DNA of 64,000 nt from Olleya marilimosa CAM030 (lineage in GTDB: Bacteria; Bacteroidota; Bacteroidia; Flavobacteriales; Flavobacteriaceae): positions 62,001 to 126,000 of the forward strand of contig NZ_KI912443.1 in assembly GCF_000518485.1 (NCBI RefSeq), given 5' to 3'. Made by a program: the position numbers and the translations under genes. The notes beneath the pieces were generated by a model that was not told the origin of the DNA, searched no databases, and was given only the letters and a program-made list of their open reading frames with translations. Within the stretch, counting starts at the first letter, position 1. Every line of letters starts with the position of its first letter. Below are positions 60,459-64,000 of the stretch, in pieces.

Positions 60459-62210
60459 TAGTAATTCACTCAAACTCTTTGGGTCAAGCTGAATAGATTG
60501 CTGTAATTCTAAAACGGTTCCGTGTTCTATAAACTGATCAGGAATTCCTTTTGTAATTACCGTATTTTTATAATTATGTTTTACTGAAAATTCAGCTATT
60601 GCACTACCAAAACCACCTATAACAGAACCGTCTTCAATGGTAACAATAGTCTTATGTGTTTTAAAAATATTATGAAGCATCTCCACATCCAATGGTTTTA
60701 CAAAACGCATGTCATAATGAGAAAATTCTGAGGTGTCTTCAATTAAATCGAATGCTTCAGTAGCGTTTTTAGCCATATTACCAATAGAAAGTACAGCTAT
60801 GGATGTTCCTTGTTTTAAGCACTCACCTTTACCAATTTCAATTTTAGAAAACGGTTGTTGCCAATCTAGATTTTCACCTCGTCCTCTTGGGTATCTAATA
60901 GCAATGGGTTGTTTTAAACCCAACTGCGCAGTGTACATAATGTTACGTAAATCGACCTCGTGTCTTGGTGCAAAAATTATCAGGTTAGGGATGCAACGTA
61001 AATAAGCTAAATCGTAAACACCATGGTGTGTTGCACCATCTTCGCCAACCAAACCTGCACGATCTAAACAGAAAATTACAGGTAATTTTTGCAAAGCAAC
61101 ATCGTGTATAACTTGGTCATAAGCGCGCTGCAAAAATGTTGAGTAAATATTACAAAACGGTACCATACCTTGAGTAGCTAGTCCAGCAGCAAATGTAACT
61201 GCGTGTTGTTCAGCAATTCCAACATCAAAAGCACGATCCGGAATTTGCTCCATCATGTACTTTAATGAGCTTCCGGTTGGCATTGCTGGTGTAATCCCAA
61301 TAATTTTTTCGTTTTGTTTTGCTAGTTCTACAATAGTATGTCCAAAAACATCTTGATATTTTGGTGCTTGTTTGGTGTTTGATTTTGGATTTAATTCGCC
61401 AGTATCTTTATTAAATTTTCCTGGCGCATGATAGGTGACTTGGTTTTCTTCGGCTTGACGTAACCCTTTCCCTTTTGTAGTTATAACATGTAAAAACTTT
61501 GGTCCTTTTACATTTTTTAAACGCTTTAATTCATAAATTAACAGCGGTAAATTGTGGCCATCTATTGGTCCAGAATAGTCAAAATTTAAAGCTTCAAAAA
61601 TATTGTCTTGCTTTTCAGTCCCTTTTTTAACGTTGGTCAAATATTGCTTTAATGCACCAACACTAGGGTCAATTCCAATAGCATTGTCGTTTAAAATAAC
61701 TAATAGGTTGGCATCTGTAACGCCTGCGTGATTCAGTCCTTCAAAAGCCATTCCGCTTGCAATTGAGGCATCTCCAATAACCGCAATATGTTGCGTGTCT
61801 AAATCACTTTTTAATCTAGAGGCAATTGCCATACCTAAAGCTGCAGATATAGAAGTTGAGGAGTGCCCAACACCAAAAGTATCAAAGTTACTTTCTGACC
61901 TATTTGGAAAGCCACTTAAACCACCAAGTTGTCTGTTGGTTTCAAAAGTATCGCGTCTACCAGTTAAAATTTTATGTCCATAAGCTTGGTGTCCAACATC
62001 CCAAACTAATTGGTCTTTTGGTGTGTTAAAAACATAATGCAGTGCAATAGTTAACTCTATTACACCGAGACTTGCACCAAGATGTCCTTCTTTTGTGGCC
62101 ACAATATTGATAATAAAATCGCGAAGTTCTTTAGCAAGAATAGGTAAGTCGTCTTGTTTTAAAAGACGAAGCTGTGTTGGATTTTGTATTTTATTAAGGA
62201 AATTACTCAT
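60441..62210 (-). CDS. dxs: 1-deoxy-D-xylulose-5-phosphate synthase
   Basis: The 589-residue thiamine-diphosphate enzyme makes DXP from pyruvate and glyceraldehyde-3-phosphate, the first step of the MEP isoprenoid pathway and a precursor source for thiamine and pyridoxal. Motifs are WDVGHQAYGHKILTGRRD, the ThDP-binding GDASIASGMAFEGLNHAG ... NDN stretch, RAGLVGEDGATHHG, and VGIAEQHAVTFAAGLA with the catalytic Glu. The open frame extends 64 codons upstream, but MSNFLNKI at 62210 is a normal start and the upstream part would overlap tadA on the opposite strand. It diverges from tadA across a 60-bp gap. Confidence 0.96.
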   Translation of the reverse strand: MSNFLNKIQNPTQLRLLKQDDLPILAKELRDFIINIVATKEGHLGASLGVIELTIALHYVFNTPKDQLVWDVGHQAYGHKILTGRRDTFETNRQLGGLSGFPNRSESNFDTFGVGHSSTSISAALGMAIASRLKSDLDTQHIAVIGDASIASGMAFEGLNHAGVTDANLLVILNDNAIGIDPSVGALKQYLTNVKKGTEKQDNIFEALNFDYSGPIDGHNLPLLIYELKRLKNVKGPKFLHVITTKGKGLRQAEENQVTYHAPGKFNKDTGELNPKSNTKQAPKYQDVFGHTIVELAKQNEKIIGITPAMPTGSSLKYMMEQIPDRAFDVGIAEQHAVTFAAGLATQGMVPFCNIYSTFLQRAYDQVIHDVALQKLPVIFCLDRAGLVGEDGATHHGVYDLAYLRCIPNLIIFAPRHEVDLRNIMYTAQLGLKQPIAIRYPRGRGENLDWQQPFSKIEIGKGECLKQGTSIAVLSIGNMAKNATEAFDLIEDTSEFSHYDMRFVKPLDVEMLHNIFKTHKTIVTIEDGSVIGGFGSAIAEFSVKHNYKNTVITKGIPDQFIEHGTVLELQQSIQLDPKSLSELLKKMAD

Positions 62211-62270
62211 TGCTTTACAAATGTAGTACTTGAAATTGTATTTTTGATTTTTAATAGTCAACTTTCTGAT

Positions 62271-62720
62271 ATGATAAACCCATATGACGATACTTATTTT
62301 ATGAAAAAAGCACTTCAGGAAGCTGAGGAAGCTTTTGATAAAGGCGAAATACCTGTTGGAGCTGTCATTGTAATTAAAGATCGCATTATTGCTAGAGCGC
62401 ATAATTTAACAGAGCTTTTAAACGATGTTACAGCTCATGCCGAAATGCAAGCTATTACTGCTGCTGCCAATTTTTTAGGCGGAAAATATTTAAAAGATTG
62501 TACGTTGTATGTCACTTTAGAGCCTTGCCAAATGTGTGCTGGTGCTTTGTATTGGAGTCAAATTTCTAAAATTGTTTATGGAGCTAGGGATGAAGATCGT
62601 GGTTGTATTGCATTAAATACAAAGCTACATCCAAAAACTAAAATGGTTGGTGGAGTGTTAGCTGAGGAAGCATCAGCTTTATTAAAACGTTTTTTTATTG
62701 AAAAACGAAACTTAAATTAA
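62271..62720 (+). CDS. tadA: tRNA-specific adenosine deaminase
   Basis: The 149-residue zinc enzyme converts A34 to inosine in tRNA-Arg(ACG). Zinc-site motifs HAEMQAI (His56, Glu58) and PCQMC (Cys86, Cys89) are present, and the flanking segment SQISKIVYGARDEDRGC matches TadA. The ATG at 62271 is chosen; the upstream open frame crosses the dxs promoter region. Guanine deaminases are close relatives, but the length and the SQISKIVYGARDED segment fit TadA better. A dispersed repeat follows 23 bp downstream. Confidence 0.9.
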   Translation: MINPYDDTYFMKKALQEAEEAFDKGEIPVGAVIVIKDRIIARAHNLTELLNDVTAHAEMQAITAAANFLGGKYLKDCTLYVTLEPCQMCAGALYWSQISKIVYGARDEDRGCIALNTKLHPKTKMVGGVLAEEASALLKRFFIEKRNLN

Positions 62721-62743
62721 TGGACTATTGTTTGCGGTTTAGT

Positions 62744-62853
62744 GCATTAGCGATAGTAGCGACATCCTTTTTGTTTTACTAAAAAAAAACAAAAAGATAC
62801 AGTGGATAGCGCGACCCTTTGTAGCTTTTCAGCGGAAAAGGGTAATGCCCAAA
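62744..62853 (+). repeat. Dispersed flavobacterial intergenic repeat, copy C
   Basis: The element runs from GCATTAGCGATAGTAGCGAC to GGGTAATGCCCAAA. Its ends GCATTA/TAATGC are complementary, with a compensatory change relative to copy B (GCGTTA/TAACGC). CATCC and an AAAAAGATACAGTGGATAG segment face each other as in copy B. A right-side hairpin ACCCTTT/AAAGGGT replaces ACCT/AGGT of copy B. It abuts the 3' end of the leftward 79-residue gene, the same placement as copy B has at mgtE. Confidence 0.65.
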
Positions 62854-62860
62854 TAAAACC

Positions 62861-63100
62861 CTAAAATCGTCTTTTATCGCCTTCTTTTTTACGCATGTCT
62901 TCTATCTTTTCTTTGGTTAACATGTATTCTTTGGCATCTCTGTCTTTCCATCTGTGGTAGGTAAATAAAGGGATGACTATAAAAAACAAACCTAAAACAC
63001 CAAAGCCTATTAGTTTTTGTCCATAGTCAACTTCTAGCCAATAGCCACAAATTATGCTTGCTACAGATGCGATAAATGATAATGCAATTAGGTATTTCAT
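62861..63100 (-). CDS. Small two-span membrane protein
   Basis: The 79-residue protein has two hydrophobic helices (about 4-22 and 30-47) followed by a charged, basic tail (YHRWKDRDAKEYMLTKEKIEDMRKKEGDKRRF). The family is unknown. It lies 44 bp after the ClC gene on the same strand and may be cotranscribed. Repeat copy C sits just beyond its stop codon. Confidence 0.7.
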   Translation of the reverse strand: MKYLIALSFIASVASIICGYWLEVDYGQKLIGFGVLGLFFIVIPLFTYHRWKDRDAKEYMLTKEKIEDMRKKEGDKRRF

Positions 63101-63144
63101 GTTTTAAAAAGACGTTATTTTTTGTAAAGATATAAAATGCGTTA

Positions 63145-64000
63145 CTAAGTCGTCGTGTAGTTAATTAATTGACGTCTGTAAGCAGTTAATAATTTAGATT
63201 TTGAAACAAAACCAATGTATATACCATCTTTAATTACAGGTAGATTCCAAGCGTTTGAGTCTTGAAATTTTGTCATAACCGTTTTCATAGAGTCATTTTT
63301 ATAATCAATAATATCTGGTGGATTATGCATTAAATCTTCTACTAAAGTCGTATCGTATAGTGCTTGATTAAACATGATTTCTCTGACATCATCCAACAGG
63401 ATTATACCAACTAAAGCTTTGTTTTTATTAACCACAGGAAATAGATTTCTGGTAGATTTTGCAACGCCTTTATGTAGCATGTCTCCAAGCGTCATGTTTG
63501 GGTTTAGTTTTACAAAATTGGTTTCTATTACACTATCTAAAGACATTAGGGTTAATACACTTTGGTCTTTGTTGTGGGTCAATAACTCACCTTTTAAAGC
63601 TAACTCTTTGGTATAGATGGTAAAATCTATCGCGTTTTTTTTAATAATGAATGACATACTTACAGCTATCATTAATGGGATAAATAATTCATAACCTCCA
63701 GTAATTTCGGCAATTAAGAAAATGGCTGTTAATGGTGCGTGCAGTACTCCTGCAATTAATCCAGCCATACCAATCAAGGTAAAATTGGTTTCCGACACAA
63801 TAAATCCTAAACCTAAGTTGTTGATTATTTTGGCAACCACATTACCCAATGCGCTACCCATTACCATGGTTGGAATAAAAATTCCTCCAGCTCCTCCAGC
63901 TGCAAATGTGGTAGTCATTGCTATGGCTTTAAATACAGTAATCCCAATTAATAATCCAATGACTACCCAAATATTATCCTTTAAATGGTCAAAAGGAGTT
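63145..64000 (-). CDS. ClC-type chloride channel/antiporter with CBS domains, 5' part beyond the window
   Basis: The frame is open to the window edge, so the N-terminal half is missing; 284 codons are visible. The C-terminal membrane part has TTTFAAGGAGGIFIPTMVMGSALGN, the GxFxP anion-binding segment, and LAGVLHAPLTAIFLIAEITGGYELFIP. Two CBS domains follow (about 160 codons; LMSLDSVIETNFVKLNPNMTLGDML and LVEDLMHNPPDIIDY). ClC proteins carry chloride passively or exchange it for protons; the gating Glu lies outside the window, so the mechanism cannot be told. The internal ATG at 63918 is not the start. Confidence 0.9.
   Translation of the reverse strand, partial: TPFDHLKDNIWVVIGLLIGITVFKAIAMTTTFAAGGAGGIFIPTMVMGSALGNVVAKIINNLGLGFIVSETNFTLIGMAGLIAGVLHAPLTAIFLIAEITGGYELFIPLMIAVSMSFIIKKNAIDFTIYTKELALKGELLTHNKDQSVLTLMSLDSVIETNFVKLNPNMTLGDMLHKGVAKSTRNLFPVVNKNKALVGIILLDDVREIMFNQALYDTTLVEDLMHNPPDIIDYKNDSMKTVMTKFQDSNAWNLPVIKDGIYIGFVSKSKLLTAYRRQLINYTTT

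Noticed and set aside
1-64000. CRISPR array, prophage, insertion sequence or integron
   Set aside because: No regularly spaced identical repeats, transposase, integrase or phage structural genes were found in reading both strands.

Overview
The window looks like a contiguous chromosomal segment of a flavobacterium (family Flavobacteriaceae, probably marine). The sequence supports this through very low GC content and frequent TAATG or ATGA junctions. It also carries flavobacterial promoters (TTG, then TANNTTTG about 17-23 bp on), several type IX secretion (T9SS) C-terminal sorting domains, a CarboxypepD_reg-like TonB-dependent receptor and typical Bacteroidota families (DUF4286, DUF3109, HTTM, 530-residue S41 protease). 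I saw no IS element, prophage, CRISPR array or rRNA operon. One tRNA gene, Leu(CAA), is present.

Layout. 0-5 kb: a TerB-like gene faces a four-gene signalling operon (hybrid histidine kinase, Ras/Rab-like GTPase, roadblock-like protein, coiled-coil protein), followed by fbp. 5-10 kb: GNAT, aspartate kinase, a bifunctional OlsF/GlsF-type aminolipid acyltransferase and a secreted CarboxypepD_reg-like protein. 10-21.7 kb, nearly all leftward: ArsR with a palindromic operator, a LEA-like helical repeat protein, VOC and DUF1801 proteins, a hydroxyacid dehydrogenase, mgtE, rsmA, DUF4286, GNAT, a TPR protein, a 39-residue membrane microprotein, serS, an HTTM protein and ribF. 21.8-27.7 kb: two divergent T9SS-exported metalloproteases. 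27.7-37.4 kb: pth, rplY, prs, tRNA-Leu, lacI-type regulator with manA, HupE/UreJ, dCMP deaminase, S41 protease, MarC and DUF3109. 37.4-41.9 kb: a 760-bp leader and nrdBA. 42-45.6 kb: two zinc-ribbon membrane proteins, an OmpA lipoprotein and ChrA. 45.6-54 kb: a phosphate-acquisition neighbourhood. 54-64 kb: dgt, a 1337-residue secreted repeat protein and its neighbouring lipoprotein, dxs, tadA and a ClC channel cut by the window edge.

Three observations stand out. (1) Exact 11-bp direct repeats of AATGTT/AACATT lie at four places between 47.96 and 54.18 kb: before a PiT phosphate permease, before an OprP-type porin, before a MORN/YwqK-like secreted protein (four tandem copies), and between a TonB receptor and dgt. 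The 11-bp period is that of PhoB boxes, so these are candidate PHO boxes of a local phosphate regulon. (2) The kinase-GTPase-roadblock-like-coiled-coil operon resembles MglA/MglB polarity modules but is fused to two-component signalling. (3) Three dispersed intergenic repeats share ends that can pair, and those ends co-vary between copies (GCGTTA/TAACGC and GCATTA/TAATGC). An orphan terminator inside the phosphate region also suggests an unannotated leftward small RNA.
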